From positions 1 through 35,923 of the IMG/VR virus record IMGVR_UViG_3300043570_001503: a DNA stretch of 35,923 nucleotides, one strand, 5' to 3'. The notes under the pieces are model-generated. The model was not told the DNA's origin, ran no database searches, and was given only the letters and a program-made list of their open reading frames with translations. Positions within the stretch are counted from its first letter, which is position 1. Each line of letters begins with the position of its first letter. The stretch is from a virus. This document shows positions 1 to 9,850 of the stretch, piece by piece. A program made the position numbers and the translations under genes.

Positions 1-742
1 CTCCAGGAAGTCGGACAGCAATACCAACAACATCGTTGGCACTTGCCCACAACTTACGGCGCACAGTACCCACACGGGTGTTTGCGGCTTCGATAATTTC
101 TCCGTTACCTGCGTAGATAGCAATGTGGCTGCCATCTTTCCAGGCCACGATGTCTCCAGGTCGCAGGTTCTTTACCGAGGTGCGAACACCAGGAATGTTT
201 TTTCCCTGCCAAGTAGCGTCGTGTTGGGAAACTTTGAAACCAAGTTTGTTGTACACAGACATGACTAGGCCAGAGCAGTCGATACCTTGCTTGGTAGTCC
301 CACCAAGAACATACTTACTGCCAATGTAGGAAGAAGCATTTGCTAGAAGAGAGTTACGGCTATCGGATAGCGTACCGTCTGCTTTCCACGCCCTACCTGC
401 AGCATTGATATCCCCGTAATTTACGTTACCCAAGCCACCATTTGTGTTGAGTTGGTTTGCTTGAGCTGCGTTGTCCGCTTGGAATGAGGCAAGGCGAGCA
501 TTGAACTCTGAGTTGATTCGGTCAACGTCAGACTTTACGGTGTCAAGTCCGCGACGAGCCCAGTAAGAACCAGCACCGCCAGCACTAGCACCAGTGTCCT
601 GTAGTCCGACAGAACGGCTACCAGGAAGAAGCGATGTGGGCGCAAAGGAAGTAGAACTGCCCCCAGTGACAGGGGGAGTTTGATATCTAGCAGTCTGTCC
701 TGCGACAAACTGGTTAGCCTCATCTTGAAGATTAGTAACCAC
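1..742 (-). CDS. NlpC/P60-family peptidoglycan hydrolase, virion-associated (C-terminus beyond the window)
   Basis: About 247 residues are visible and the stop lies left of position 1. The C-terminal part is an NlpC/P60 cysteine peptidase domain: the catalytic Cys sits in GIDCSGLVMS (about residue 156) and the catalytic His in GSHIAIYAG (about residue 206). It is preceded by a linker and a short helical, probably coiled-coil stretch (residues 70-100). Such enzymes cut the stem peptides of peptidoglycan. As the last gene seen in the late block, after the giant internal protein, it probably acts from the virion during DNA entry rather than as the lysis enzyme, because a separate endolysin lies at 17605-18228. 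The GTG at 742 is the only in-frame start after an upstream stop, and it overlaps the end of the previous gene by 11 bases. The family assignment is firm; the virion role is inferred. Confidence 0.85.
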   Translation of the reverse strand, partial: MVTNLQDEANQFVAGQTARYQTPPVTGGSSTSFAPTSLLPGSRSVGLQDTGASAGGAGSYWARRGLDTVKSDVDRINSEFNARLASFQADNAAQANQLNTNGGLGNVNYGDINAAGRAWKADGTLSDSRNSLLANASSYIGSKYVLGGTTKQGIDCSGLVMSVYNKLGFKVSQHDATWQGKNIPGVRTSVKNLRPGDIVAWKDGSHIAIYAGNGEIIEAANTRVGTVRRKLWASANDVVGIAVRLPG

Positions 743-3700
743 TTCTTGTACTCACAGCCTCTCGGTTTCGCTTTTCAATCTCAGCGTAGTTGACGTAGTT
801 AGGTTTACTGTACTCTGAAATTCCTAAACCAGTAAGGTAGTTGGCAAAAGAAAGCCCAGAAGATATCCCTGTTCGGTTGCCCGCAGACACTTGGTACATC
901 GGGTCTAAGCCCATTCCCTGCAAGGCAGAAGCAATGGAACCTGTCGGGCTATACCCAGAAATAGTTGCTGCGTAGTTGATTCCAGGAATACTAGAGTCAA
1001 TGTAATCTGAGAAGTCACGAATCTTTGCCCCAGTACCTAGCGAAGTTCCCGTCAAAAGTTCCAAAGGCATACGAATAATGGGGCTTGACATTCCCAACGC
1101 ACCTCGGAACGGGTCAGCACCAAATGTGTTGGGAATATCCCATGAGATAAAGCCAGGGCTGACACTGTAATACTTACCGCCAATTTTGAATTGAGGTCCT
1201 TGTATTTTTTCAGTGAGAAAACTGGGAAACATCTGGTCTTCGGGGAATGGGTCCGACAAAGAATCGGGGTTTACCCCCATAGCGACAGCTAGGTTATAGC
1301 TTGCTTTATTTATAGCAAGTACTCGCCCAGGATTCATGGCAGCAGCTTCTAGTAATGCGGGTATTGCCCCACGAGTCCATTGGTAAAACGGGATAGTACG
1401 AGTCATGTACTTTCGCTCAAAATTACTCAAGGTACTAGAGTCAGGGTGAAACTTCTGTACCCGCTTAGCCGCGTATTTGTACAGACCGTCTATGTCAGGA
1501 ACTTTTTTACCCTTGACTATTTTGTAAAAACGAAGTGACTTGGCGTTTTGCTCTTTGTGGATAATCTGAAGGAAGTGAGACAAGCGCCCAATGTTATCGA
1601 CAAATTCCGATGCTTGAGTAGCAATATCACCAACGACAGTATCTCGTAAGGATGCTTTTTGAATAAACTTTCCGTAGCCAGCTAAAGCTCCTTCTTCATC
1701 TTCCCAAATACCTTCAGCTACTTTGCCAATTCGTCGCATACCAAGTTGGTGGTAAACATCTACAGAAGTCTCACGAGTTATGTCGCCATACTTGCCCCTA
1801 GAGAATACTTCACCAGCACGAGGAAGTACGGGCTGACCCGCCTTGTTTAGGTAACGAACCATATCTACGTCAGTAATGTTTCCAAAAAGGTGTAGCGCCT
1901 TAGCCGCGTCAATAGTTGCTTTAGCCATGTATCTAGGACCTTCAGCAATACCTTGAGCGCTAAAGTTTCCTGCTGCATTTCGAGGGTGGTGCCCAGGGCG
2001 CAACTGAGTTATGCTGTATTTCCAAAACTGAAGAGTCTGGTCGTACACTTCCATGACCTTTGCCATGTCCCCAGTAATTTTGTTAGAGAACAATCCAAGC
2101 TCATCCATGCGGTACAGTACGTCAGCTACTTCTTTGTCGTAATACAGAGTGTTATCAATTAGCTTGTCGTAACGACCAAGTTTTTCTAAGTCAAGTTTGA
2201 TAAATCCTTCGGCTGCCAATTTAGACGTAAGACCCGCAGCATCAACTGTTTTTTGAAAACTTCCAATAACGCCAACATCTGTAGCTAATCTAAGCATTGC
2301 TGCGTCAATTTTGGTAAGAAAGTCTGCGACATCATCAACAGGCCAATCTCGCCATTGCCTCATAGCAGTAGTTAGGAGGTCTTCTTTTTTCCCAATTTTT
2401 GCCATTTGTCGTTGCTCGTCAACAGCTTTTTGAATATCAAAGAAATCCATTCCCGAGCCAACAAATTCCTTGGCCTCTTTAGTCTTGAACCCACCGTTAG
2501 GTGTAAGTACGTTGAAGTCTTTGAGGGTTTTGTTTACCATCTCAAGTCCTGTGGGGCTGTTACGCATAAGAGGAGTATTCAACATTGCAGTATCTGATTT
2601 ATTAGTGGTATCAAATAAAGTGTTTACTACCTTAGACAGCTCCTTGAAAGCTGCTGCAATTTCAGGGTTGGCGCTCCTTGCATCTTCTTTTTGAAGAATC
2701 ATAAAAGCTTGCTGAAGGGCGCTGGTCCCCTTGCCGTCTAACGGTTTTCCGTAAGTAGCTGCAAGTTTTTTGTATTGTTGAGTGCGCTGACCTAAAAGAA
2801 CTTTTGCCACGTTATCTACGCCTCGAAGAATCTCCCACGCATCAATCTTTTCATTTATCATGCCGTGGCTACCGACAAAAGCTTTGTGCAAAGAGGGGAA
2901 CATAGTAGCAATAGTGCCTCGGATACCCGCCCCGATGTTAGACACCATTCTTTGATAACTACTTTGATTGAGTTCCTCAAATACCTCATTTGCCGCTTGC
3001 GGAGGTAATTCGCCGTTACGGGCCGCCTCAACTACCTCATCAAAATTCTTATCGGCAAACTCTTGCCCAATTTCGTAAGACTCTTGGTTGAGTTTTGACT
3101 GAGCTTTTCTAGCCGCAGCCTTCTCAGCAGGAGTCTTAGCTACAACAGAAGCCTTAGCTACATCCCTACGCTTGACCTGATTCTTAGCCAGTTTTTGAGG
3201 AATGTCGCCAACAGCGCTTTCGACAATTACGTCTGCTACTGCGTGGGCAGTAGCCGATGCTCCAACCTTGACTGAGTTTTCAATAACAGCGTTTTTCAGG
3301 TTTGCAACTTCGAGGATTCCATCTGCTACCTGTACTTCGCTTCTGAATTTCTTGACGACGTTATTGATTGTCCTAGTGGCTACAGCAAAAGCATCCGCCT
3401 TTGCTGTGGTGACAATGTTATCAAGGTTACTCTTAGCCAGTAATTCTAAGTCGTCCACATGGGACATAATGGCATCAGTCAGAATGTCTGCAAGGTCGTC
3501 TGCCTTGTAGACAATGTACTTAGAAGTGCTACCACTTTTTTGCTGAAGCAACGCTCCCTCGACAGAAGTCTTGTCACCTCTAGGAACATTTCCATAAACA
3601 CCAGTAGCTTGACCCTCCGACAGAAAGTTAGGGACTTTTGTAGTGCCGCCGTATCCAGGGTTTTCGGCTTCGATTGCGGCTCTACGCTTTGCTGCTTCGG

Positions 3701-6254
3701 CACTTTCAAGCTTTGCTTTATTTCTATGGGTAGTTCCTGTAAGCATTTTGCGAACAGCCGCACGGTCTCCGCCAGCAAGTGCTACAGCAGTAGCGTCAAG
3801 GAATTTGGTAATTGCGGAACCAGTACCTTTGACTCCTTTACCAGGTTTTGAGGCATTGAAGAAGGCTGCAGTAAGGGCGTGGTAATTCTTAGAGCCAATT
3901 TTTTCGTATAAAGTTTCAAAGATATCGGTAATGCTGAGCATAAAGCGCTCACCACCGAGAGGGTTATCGATATGTAGGTTGAAGCCGTGGTGTCGGAAGA
4001 AATCTTCCGCTAGTTCCATAGCTCCCTTACCAATTTGGTAACGATTTGTGTTGAGCGTAAGTCCTTGAAGTTTGCCATCACCAAATAGTTTTGCAAACAC
4101 TCGTTCGTTGACTGCTTTGTACAAGTCGTATTGAAAGAAAGTGTTAGCACGGCTTAGGTCTCGCGCTACACCGATACCAAAATCGTCACTTGTCTGTAGA
4201 ACACCATTACCTGAAAGAAATTTGTACAGTTCTCCCAGTTTTTTCATGTCAAGGTCTTTTCCAAAAACCTCAATGATTGCCTGTTTGACAATGTTCACAA
4301 CTTCTTTGACATCAATCTTGGCACTTTTCAGCCCATAATTTATTGCCAAGGCCTCTGTTGGCTCTAAGAAATCGTTTAGTGCTTCCTCGACAGTAGTGGC
4401 TGCTGTGTTGGGGCTAACTTGGGCTCGAACGCCAGCGGCATCTTGCAAACGACGGAATGATTCGTAGTCAACCCCAACACGTTCAATAAATTTGACTAGC
4501 CGCGCCCGCTGGTCATCAAGAGTTTTGCTGCCCGTAGCAATAGCGTCATCAATAAGGCCATCCTTGTCTAGGATGCCAAGGAAGTTATCAAGAGCGCTAT
4601 CAAACGCATCGGGATTCAGGTTACGCAGACTGTTAGTGAGGTCTTTGCCAAACAATGCTTCTGCTGTAGCACGGGCAAAAGCATAAGAAAGCTGTAAGTT
4701 GCCCAAGGCTGTGGTAACTTTTGTTTCCCTGTTTACAGAAATTATGTCACCAAGAATTGTTACTGCTTTGTCGTCACCCATTACTTTGGAGTTGAAAGCA
4801 TCCGTGTATTTCTTGTAGAGGTCTTGGAGGTCTTCAAGAATAACTTTGTACTCGGCGCTATCAGTAGCACTTGCACTAGCTAGGCTACGAGTTTTCTCGG
4901 CAATGGCGGCATCTGCACTAGCTATGGTTGATTGAAGAGAAAGAATCTTTGGGTCGTTCTCGTCAATGCCAGGAAGGTAGTCCATCTCGTCCAGTTGCTG
5001 AGCAAGTTCATCACGCATAGACTTCATTTCTTGAAGGCTTGCTTTTGCCTCGGCGCTTACTGCCTTGCCTGGCTTTTTCTTGAGGGCTTCTTCAGCACGA
5101 AGGGCAAGTGCTTTGACATCAATAGGAGCCCCGACAACAGTGGTACCCTCTCCCTTTATTTTGGATACTTCCATACGGAAAGTTGTTTCGACAGGCCCGT
5201 CTTGTTTCTTTGCCCAGTCAAAAATGGTCTTAGAGAAATCTTCAAACGAGCGCGGAACCTCATCAATGATGTATCCCTGCTCGTTGTAATTCTTAGGAAC
5301 TTTCAAATCTTTGATTTGCTCGCTCAGTGCTTTCTTACCGCCAACAGTACGAACAGCATTGATGACAGCTCGCAACGGAGCACCTGCAAATTTGTCAGAA
5401 AACTTTTCAACTTGAACGGCTTGAGCCGCTTTTTCATCTGCAAGTTTTTGCTGACGAACTGTTAGGCGCTTAGGGGCAGGTGTCGGCTCAGGAGTTGCGG
5501 CAGGTGTGCCCTTAGCCGCAGACTCTTCAATAACATCATTGACCAAAACTTCAGCGTTAGCTGCTTGAGTAGTGTCTGCCAAATCGGTGGGGTCACTAAT
5601 ATCGTCAGCTTTACGCATACGCTTAGAAATTTTTTGGGCTGCACGACTTGTAGCTTTAGCTGCGTTAGTAAGCAATGGGGAGGATTCAACCAATGCTTTA
5701 GTTGCATTAGATGTAGCCTTACCCGCAGCAGATTCGGCAACCTTCTTACCTAGTTTTGTGTAAAGCCCAAGTCCAAGATAAGTAGTGAAGTCAAGACCAA
5801 CATCTCCAGCAAAACCAAGTACACCCTTGGTTACAGGGTCTACGTTGTCCTGTACATCTTTGTAGTTAGGGTTGGTGTTTTTGCCAACAACGTCGGTACC
5901 CTTTTCAATGAGCTCGCCTGTGTAGATTTTGTCGGCAGCGTTTGTAGAGAAAAATCCACGAAGCGGAGCAGAAGCCACATGACCTGCTCGTTCCAAAAGA
6001 TTCATGCTGCTTTGTGGGTCAGCGGCATCAATTACTGAGCTGGCTGTTTCGGTTACTGCAAATAGGGGACGTGAGGCAATGTCAATAAGCCACGACAAAA
6101 AGTCTTGGCTTGATGCGTCTTGGTCTTTGTTAGGACTGTAGACACTGGCATCTTTAGAGCGCAAATCAACTGGCTTCAGACCAGACCCAAGCTTCTTATT
6201 TTGAGCTAGGAAATCAAGTACAGCCTGATTGGGAGCAGGTTGCTGAGAGGCCAT
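732..6254 (-). CDS. Giant internal virion / DNA-ejection protein (1840 aa)
   Basis: This is the largest gene in the window. It is rich in Ala, Lys and Asp, mostly predicted helical, and has no signal peptide. A Pro-rich hinge (PAATPEPTPAPKR) lies near residue 255. The C-terminal third holds aromatic blocks such as RKYMTRTIPFYQWTRGAIP, DPFPEDQMFPSFL and ISGYSPTGSIA, a type of C-terminus I recall from large internal proteins of environmental short-tailed phages. I see no clear transglycosylase or peptidase motif. Its position after adaptor, nozzle and small virion proteins, and the absence of a tape measure, support a role as an inner-core or ejection protein that enters the cell with the DNA. 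No good Shine-Dalgarno precedes the ATG, which lies 23 bases after the upstream gene. A DarB-like or polymerase-carrying virion protein is an alternative, but the motifs for these were not seen. Confidence 0.65.
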   Translation of the reverse strand: MASQQPAPNQAVLDFLAQNKKLGSGLKPVDLRSKDASVYSPNKDQDASSQDFLSWLIDIASRPLFAVTETASSVIDAADPQSSMNLLERAGHVASAPLRGFFSTNAADKIYTGELIEKGTDVVGKNTNPNYKDVQDNVDPVTKGVLGFAGDVGLDFTTYLGLGLYTKLGKKVAESAAGKATSNATKALVESSPLLTNAAKATSRAAQKISKRMRKADDISDPTDLADTTQAANAEVLVNDVIEESAAKGTPAATPEPTPAPKRLTVRQQKLADEKAAQAVQVEKFSDKFAGAPLRAVINAVRTVGGKKALSEQIKDLKVPKNYNEQGYIIDEVPRSFEDFSKTIFDWAKKQDGPVETTFRMEVSKIKGEGTTVVGAPIDVKALALRAEEALKKKPGKAVSAEAKASLQEMKSMRDELAQQLDEMDYLPGIDENDPKILSLQSTIASADAAIAEKTRSLASASATDSAEYKVILEDLQDLYKKYTDAFNSKVMGDDKAVTILGDIISVNRETKVTTALGNLQLSYAFARATAEALFGKDLTNSLRNLNPDAFDSALDNFLGILDKDGLIDDAIATGSKTLDDQRARLVKFIERVGVDYESFRRLQDAAGVRAQVSPNTAATTVEEALNDFLEPTEALAINYGLKSAKIDVKEVVNIVKQAIIEVFGKDLDMKKLGELYKFLSGNGVLQTSDDFGIGVARDLSRANTFFQYDLYKAVNERVFAKLFGDGKLQGLTLNTNRYQIGKGAMELAEDFFRHHGFNLHIDNPLGGERFMLSITDIFETLYEKIGSKNYHALTAAFFNASKPGKGVKGTGSAITKFLDATAVALAGGDRAAVRKMLTGTTHRNKAKLESAEAAKRRAAIEAENPGYGGTTKVPNFLSEGQATGVYGNVPRGDKTSVEGALLQQKSGSTSKYIVYKADDLADILTDAIMSHVDDLELLAKSNLDNIVTTAKADAFAVATRTINNVVKKFRSEVQVADGILEVANLKNAVIENSVKVGASATAHAVADVIVESAVGDIPQKLAKNQVKRRDVAKASVVAKTPAEKAAARKAQSKLNQESYEIGQEFADKNFDEVVEAARNGELPPQAANEVFEELNQSSYQRMVSNIGAGIRGTIATMFPSLHKAFVGSHGMINEKIDAWEILRGVDNVAKVLLGQRTQQYKKLAATYGKPLDGKGTSALQQAFMILQKEDARSANPEIAAAFKELSKVVNTLFDTTNKSDTAMLNTPLMRNSPTGLEMVNKTLKDFNVLTPNGGFKTKEAKEFVGSGMDFFDIQKAVDEQRQMAKIGKKEDLLTTAMRQWRDWPVDDVADFLTKIDAAMLRLATDVGVIGSFQKTVDAAGLTSKLAAEGFIKLDLEKLGRYDKLIDNTLYYDKEVADVLYRMDELGLFSNKITGDMAKVMEVYDQTLQFWKYSITQLRPGHHPRNAAGNFSAQGIAEGPRYMAKATIDAAKALHLFGNITDVDMVRYLNKAGQPVLPRAGEVFSRGKYGDITRETSVDVYHQLGMRRIGKVAEGIWEDEEGALAGYGKFIQKASLRDTVVGDIATQASEFVDNIGRLSHFLQIIHKEQNAKSLRFYKIVKGKKVPDIDGLYKYAAKRVQKFHPDSSTLSNFERKYMTRTIPFYQWTRGAIPALLEAAAMNPGRVLAINKASYNLAVAMGVNPDSLSDPFPEDQMFPSFLTEKIQGPQFKIGGKYYSVSPGFISWDIPNTFGADPFRGALGMSSPIIRMPLELLTGTSLGTGAKIRDFSDYIDSSIPGINYAATISGYSPTGSIASALQGMGLDPMYQVSAGNRTGISSGLSFANYLTGLGISEYSKPNYVNYAEIEKRNREAVSTRSGY

Positions 6255-6277
6255 ATATCAATACTACATTGAAACTG

Positions 6278-7354
6278 CTACATAAGTCCTAGTTGCGTAG
6301 CGGCATCGTTAGCGCGTTGGGCTGCTTCTTCAGGACTTGCGTTATTACTTCTTTCAATTTTGTATTGTTCTTGCCAAAAACGCTGCGCGTCTTGCGTCAA
6401 ACCGCGAGTATATTCCTGCATAGCAATCGTCTCAGAAACCGACATCTGTTGGGGTTCAAAGCTCTGGTCATAACCACGCAAGCCCTGAGCATAGTTCATA
6501 CGCTGCATAGGAAGTTGCTGATTCTGCTGTTGCTGAGCCATGTCAAGTTGTGCAAGTTGATTGAGCAAATCACTTTGCAACTGGCTACGGAAATCAACGC
6601 CCTCAAGACCTGTAATGTCACGGGTCTGTTGGTTGAAAGCAGATTCGCCTTGACCAAGTTCGGTGTTGAGGTTGCCCGAAATCTGTCCCAACTGGCGAGA
6701 AATAGCCTGATTACGACCAGATTCGGCTGCTACACGCTGAGCAGGTTCTTGAGCAAGAGTTTCACCGAGTCCAAGCGCCGCCATTTCATCGGCAAGCGAG
6801 CTAATGGCGTTGTCGTATCCCTGTTGAATATCTGATGCTGCTTGAGTGGCTGAAGTGGCAATAGATTCTCCAGCTGCGGTGCGCGAGCCTTCACGGGTGG
6901 CTGCTTCTTCAGCCTGAATGTCGCGCATTGCGCGATACATAGCCTTGACACGGGCATCAGTATCCGACACAGAGGTCTTGGCGCGGGCTTGGAGGCCTGA
7001 AAAATCAATTCCAGGAAGTTGCTGCGTAGCCAAGTTCATGTAATATGCAGCGTCTTTGACGACAGGGGGTTCTGGAGTAAACGCTGTCGTCCTAGTCGGA
7101 ATCCTGCCCCGCACAGATGCACGACTACGGGCAGCATCGGAGAAAGTAGTTGGTTCGCCAATAGGAGCACCAGTTGTTCCAGGAAAACCCTGAAAACGAC
7201 TTGTAATTTTAGGCATAAGCGGTCTTGGCGCTCCAGAGCCTCCCATACCTTCAAAAGGGTTTTGTAATGGCGTTACTGCCCAAGGAGCGACAGGGCGAAT
7301 AAGGTCACGCAAGCCCTTAGCAGGAGCATTGATAAAATCCATAAATGTAGCCAT
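6278..7354 (-). CDS. Glutamine-rich virion-associated protein (358 aa)
   Basis: The first 90 residues are Pro/Gly-rich and probably disordered. Residues 110-300 are a long helical, Gln/Ala-rich region (runs such as QLAQLDMAQQQQNQQ), and the tail ends in NNASPEEAAQRANDAATQLG. I do not recognise a domain. The composition and its place between the small virion genes and the giant internal protein resemble the helical internal core or ejection proteins of short-tailed phages, which line the channel before DNA release. AGGAGACATC precedes the ATG, and the gene starts 8 bases after the 158-aa gene, so the two are translated together. Structural role inferred; function unknown. Confidence 0.6.
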   Translation of the reverse strand: MATFMDFINAPAKGLRDLIRPVAPWAVTPLQNPFEGMGGSGAPRPLMPKITSRFQGFPGTTGAPIGEPTTFSDAARSRASVRGRIPTRTTAFTPEPPVVKDAAYYMNLATQQLPGIDFSGLQARAKTSVSDTDARVKAMYRAMRDIQAEEAATREGSRTAAGESIATSATQAASDIQQGYDNAISSLADEMAALGLGETLAQEPAQRVAAESGRNQAISRQLGQISGNLNTELGQGESAFNQQTRDITGLEGVDFRSQLQSDLLNQLAQLDMAQQQQNQQLPMQRMNYAQGLRGYDQSFEPQQMSVSETIAMQEYTRGLTQDAQRFWQEQYKIERSNNASPEEAAQRANDAATQLGLM

Positions 7355-7362
7355 GATGTCTC

Positions 7363-7839
7363 CTAGAACATTCCTGCTCGTAAGGCATCTTGCCTACGAC
7401 GTAATGCGGCCTCACGAGCCGCCGCGAGAGTATCTGCCTGGTCCGCCTCAAAAGACTGCAAATCAGAAGTCTGCCCAGTCTCAAACTGCTGCTGACCAGT
7501 CCTCAAGTTAGACGCTTGCTCCTCAAACTGCTTACCAACACCAGCACGAGCAGCACCATAGCCAGATGAGCGCAACATGCCACGTCCAGCAAAGTTCTGT
7601 CGAGCAGCGTTTGTTGCCTGAGCATAGCCACGTTGCTTATCAAAAACATCAAACGAGTTTGCGTCTGGGTTGTAGCCAAGCGTGTTGTAAGCGTTCGACA
7701 GGTCAAGTTGTCGGGCTCCTGCTTGTGCAGTTTGGCCTGAACGATACTGGGCTAAGGCACGTTGGATAGCCGCTTGCTGACGCTGAAAATCAGTGTCGGC
7801 AGCGAGAATCGTTGCGTCGTCTTCCTTAGCCTTAGCCAT
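7363..7839 (-). CDS. Small helical virion-associated protein (158 aa)
   Basis: This is an Ala/Gln/Arg-rich protein made almost entirely of predicted amphipathic helix (for example QRQQAAIQRALAQYRSGQ and ADQADTLAAAREAALRRR). A central Gly/Arg loop reads FAGRGMLRSSGYGAARAG. It has no cysteines and no membrane segment. It resembles its downstream neighbour in composition, and the pair may be partners in the virion core. It sits 2 bases after the 73-aa gene in the same run of closely spaced genes. Family not recognised; a structural or ejection role is inferred from context and composition. Confidence 0.6.
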   Translation of the reverse strand: MAKAKEDDATILAADTDFQRQQAAIQRALAQYRSGQTAQAGARQLDLSNAYNTLGYNPDANSFDVFDKQRGYAQATNAARQNFAGRGMLRSSGYGAARAGVGKQFEEQASNLRTGQQQFETGQTSDLQSFEADQADTLAAAREAALRRRQDALRAGMF

Positions 7840-7841
7840 GA

Positions 7842-8063
7842 TTACTTATTCAGGAATCGCTTTTGGATTGCTTGCTTGCGGGCCATGTTTTTGTCCATGC
7901 CGCCAGGCTTACGCATATCGTTGCCCATGCCACCAGGCTTTTGCGTATCGCTACCAGGCATTTGAAACTTTGGCATTGGGCCACCAGTAGTGGGCTTGAA
8001 CGGCTTGTTCTGACCAGGCTTTACGGGGCGACCAAACATAGGGTCGTTACTCATTTTGGACAT
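7842..8063 (-). CDS. Small basic Gly/Pro/Met-rich protein (73 aa)
   Basis: This low-complexity basic protein contains a repeated unit around KPGGM (QKPGGMGNDM, RKPGGMDKNM) and a Lys/Arg-rich C-terminus (MARKQAIQKRFLNK). It is probably disordered and may bind DNA or a capsid component. The start codon overlaps the stop of the 66-aa gene by one base (TAATG), which indicates coupled translation. No known family was recognised. Its place within the virion block suggests a minor structural component. Confidence 0.55.
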   Translation of the reverse strand: MSKMSNDPMFGRPVKPGQNKPFKPTTGGPMPKFQMPGSDTQKPGGMGNDMRKPGGMDKNMARKQAIQKRFLNK

Positions 8064-8263
8064 TACTTTCCCATCCTTCGTTGTAGGGCTTCACGGCGAG
8101 CTTTCGCTTTTGCATCACGCTCAGCGTAGCCGTACTTATTGGCAATCTTACCAGTAGTAGGCATCGAACGGCCTGAACCATAGTGCTTGCTACCAGCGGC
8201 GTACTTGTTGAATCCTCCACCACCCACAGCGGGTTTTTGGAAACTATTGCGAATCGGATTCAT
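8063..8263 (-). CDS. Small basic virion-block protein (66 aa)
   Basis: A Gly-rich N-terminus (PAVGGGGFNKYAAGSKHYGSG) is followed by a basic helix (ERDAKAKARREALQRRMGK). Composition matches the following 73-aa protein, with which it is translationally coupled. The ATG lies about 26 bases after the nozzle gene and lacks a clear Shine-Dalgarno. It is probably a minor capsid or connector-associated peptide; function not identified. Confidence 0.55.
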   Translation of the reverse strand: MNPIRNSFQKPAVGGGGFNKYAAGSKHYGSGRSMPTTGKIANKYGYAERDAKAKARREALQRRMGK

Positions 8264-8289
8264 ATTTATATTCTAAACTATCTATTAGC

Positions 8290-9849
8290 TTAGTTGATAG
8301 CTTTCGATACGGTTTCTTTAGCATCGACATAGGTAATTAGCGAGTAGATACGCATAGGAGCTGTGGACAATGTTCCGTCCATTGAAACCGAAATCTTGAA
8401 GTTGATTTGGCGGAATCGCAGACTCTTGAGGAACTTGATGAGTCGACGACCAGGAGTAGTACCTGCTGTCGTGCGGACAGTTTCGACAGATGCTTGAGGT
8501 GTCTGCGGCTGGCTCCAAGTAAAGTTGCGTATGTTGCCCCAAGTGGTTGCTCGTACTACACTCCAGTTGATTTGAGAACTAAAGGAGATAGGGAAAGCCG
8601 TTGCAGTCAGTGTTCCTCGGAATAGGCCATCGACACCCCACCAGAACAAGCGCTTGAATTTGGCTGTGGCGCTGTAGTCAAGGTCTTTAGTCTGCATAGT
8701 GCAGACCATTGCTTCGCCGCTGGCGCTAATAACATCGGAAATAGTAAGTGTTTTAGCTAGGCGGGTGGCTCCAGTAACTGCTGTAGAACTGTGGACGTAA
8801 GCAAAGGTGTCAATGTCCTCACTCTCACGCTTCATAATCTTGCCAATAGACCCGTATACGGTGCTGTTCCACGATGTCCAAGTACGGGTAATTAGGTTGT
8901 ACACAAACATTGTGTCGTAGTAAGAGAAGATAATGCGTCGATTGAACTCTGACACGACAAAAGGCATGTAGATTCCTGCTTGACTGCCAGCCTCAAACGG
9001 TACTTTGAGGTTCAACTGGGCGGCGCGTCCGTTAGTGAACTCGTAGGCACGGTCATCGTACATAAAGTAGATGTAGCTTTCAAAGACCACAACGGCTTCT
9101 TTAGATGAAAGGCCAATGCTACCAACGACCTGGGACACGGTACCTGTAGCGGGGTCATCGCTGTAGGTATAGCTCCAAATGCTTCGGCTACGGAACACCA
9201 TAATTGTGTTGTAGTACACAAGAACTTGCACAATTTCTTGACCGTCACCAAAACCGATGTCAACAAAGTCTGGGGTGGCAACCCAAAAACCTGCTGGGTC
9301 TCCAAGGATATTTGAGTACCTAATTTTGGTAGGCTCGCTGGCAAATCCCGATACCCACAGTCGGTCTTTGTAGTTGACAAGAATGTTGCCCTTGGGCATA
9401 TTGGTTTCGGCAGTAAAGGTTCCGTAGGTTCCGCCAGAAATCCAGTAACCGCTAGAGCCAGCACCGCCCTCGGGAGCAAGTAGGTAGGCACGTCCGTTGT
9501 ATTGAGTAAACGCTGTGGCTGCAAAAGCAGTATGCCCTGCCGCAGGGTCAAAAACACTTACCCAAGCCGACCCAGTAAAGAAATAAGTGTTATTGAGGCC
9601 ATTAGTGGCTAATAGGAACGGTGAGCCAGCAGTGTCGTAGTAGTAGCCAAGTAGAACAATGTTGCCTGTAGCGCCAAGAGTCAGCGTAACTGTAGTATCT
9701 ACAAACGGTGGACGCGATTTGATGGAACCATCAAGGTCAAGTTCTACGTTTTGGGCTACGACAAGTTCGTTTGATGAAACAGATGCAGGGTCGCTGAAGG
9801 TATTGAGCCCACCAGTAAAGGGGCCAATAGGAATCTGCTGACCACTCAA
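8290..9849 (-). CDS. Tail nozzle / DNA-stabilisation (stopper) protein, beta-propeller type (519 aa)
   Basis: The N-terminus (GPFTGGLNTFSDPASVSSNELVVAQNVELD, with KSRPPF just after) is the typical opening of podovirus nozzle or gp10-like DNA-stabilisation proteins. The body is beta-rich with repeated strands carrying aromatic/Asp turns (YKDRLWVSGF, YNGRAYLLA, YFMYDDRAYEFTNG), as expected for a beta-propeller. The family closes the tail channel below the adaptor and keeps packaged DNA inside. The neighbouring adaptor gene directly upstream supports this. The only usable start is TTG at 9849, preceded by AGGTGG and placed at the stop of the adaptor gene, so expression probably depends on coupling. 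Confidence 0.75.
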   Translation of the reverse strand: MSGQQIPIGPFTGGLNTFSDPASVSSNELVVAQNVELDLDGSIKSRPPFVDTTVTLTLGATGNIVLLGYYYDTAGSPFLLATNGLNNTYFFTGSAWVSVFDPAAGHTAFAATAFTQYNGRAYLLAPEGGAGSSGYWISGGTYGTFTAETNMPKGNILVNYKDRLWVSGFASEPTKIRYSNILGDPAGFWVATPDFVDIGFGDGQEIVQVLVYYNTIMVFRSRSIWSYTYSDDPATGTVSQVVGSIGLSSKEAVVVFESYIYFMYDDRAYEFTNGRAAQLNLKVPFEAGSQAGIYMPFVVSEFNRRIIFSYYDTMFVYNLITRTWTSWNSTVYGSIGKIMKRESEDIDTFAYVHSSTAVTGATRLAKTLTISDVISASGEAMVCTMQTKDLDYSATAKFKRLFWWGVDGLFRGTLTATAFPISFSSQINWSVVRATTWGNIRNFTWSQPQTPQASVETVRTTAGTTPGRRLIKFLKSLRFRQINFKISVSMDGTLSTAPMRIYSLITYVDAKETVSKAIN

Positions 9850-9850
9850 A

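Noticed and set aside
4932-5465. 177-aa plus-strand open frame opposite the giant internal gene
   Set aside because: Antisense shadow; composition dominated by Leu, Phe, Arg and Cys and no start signal.
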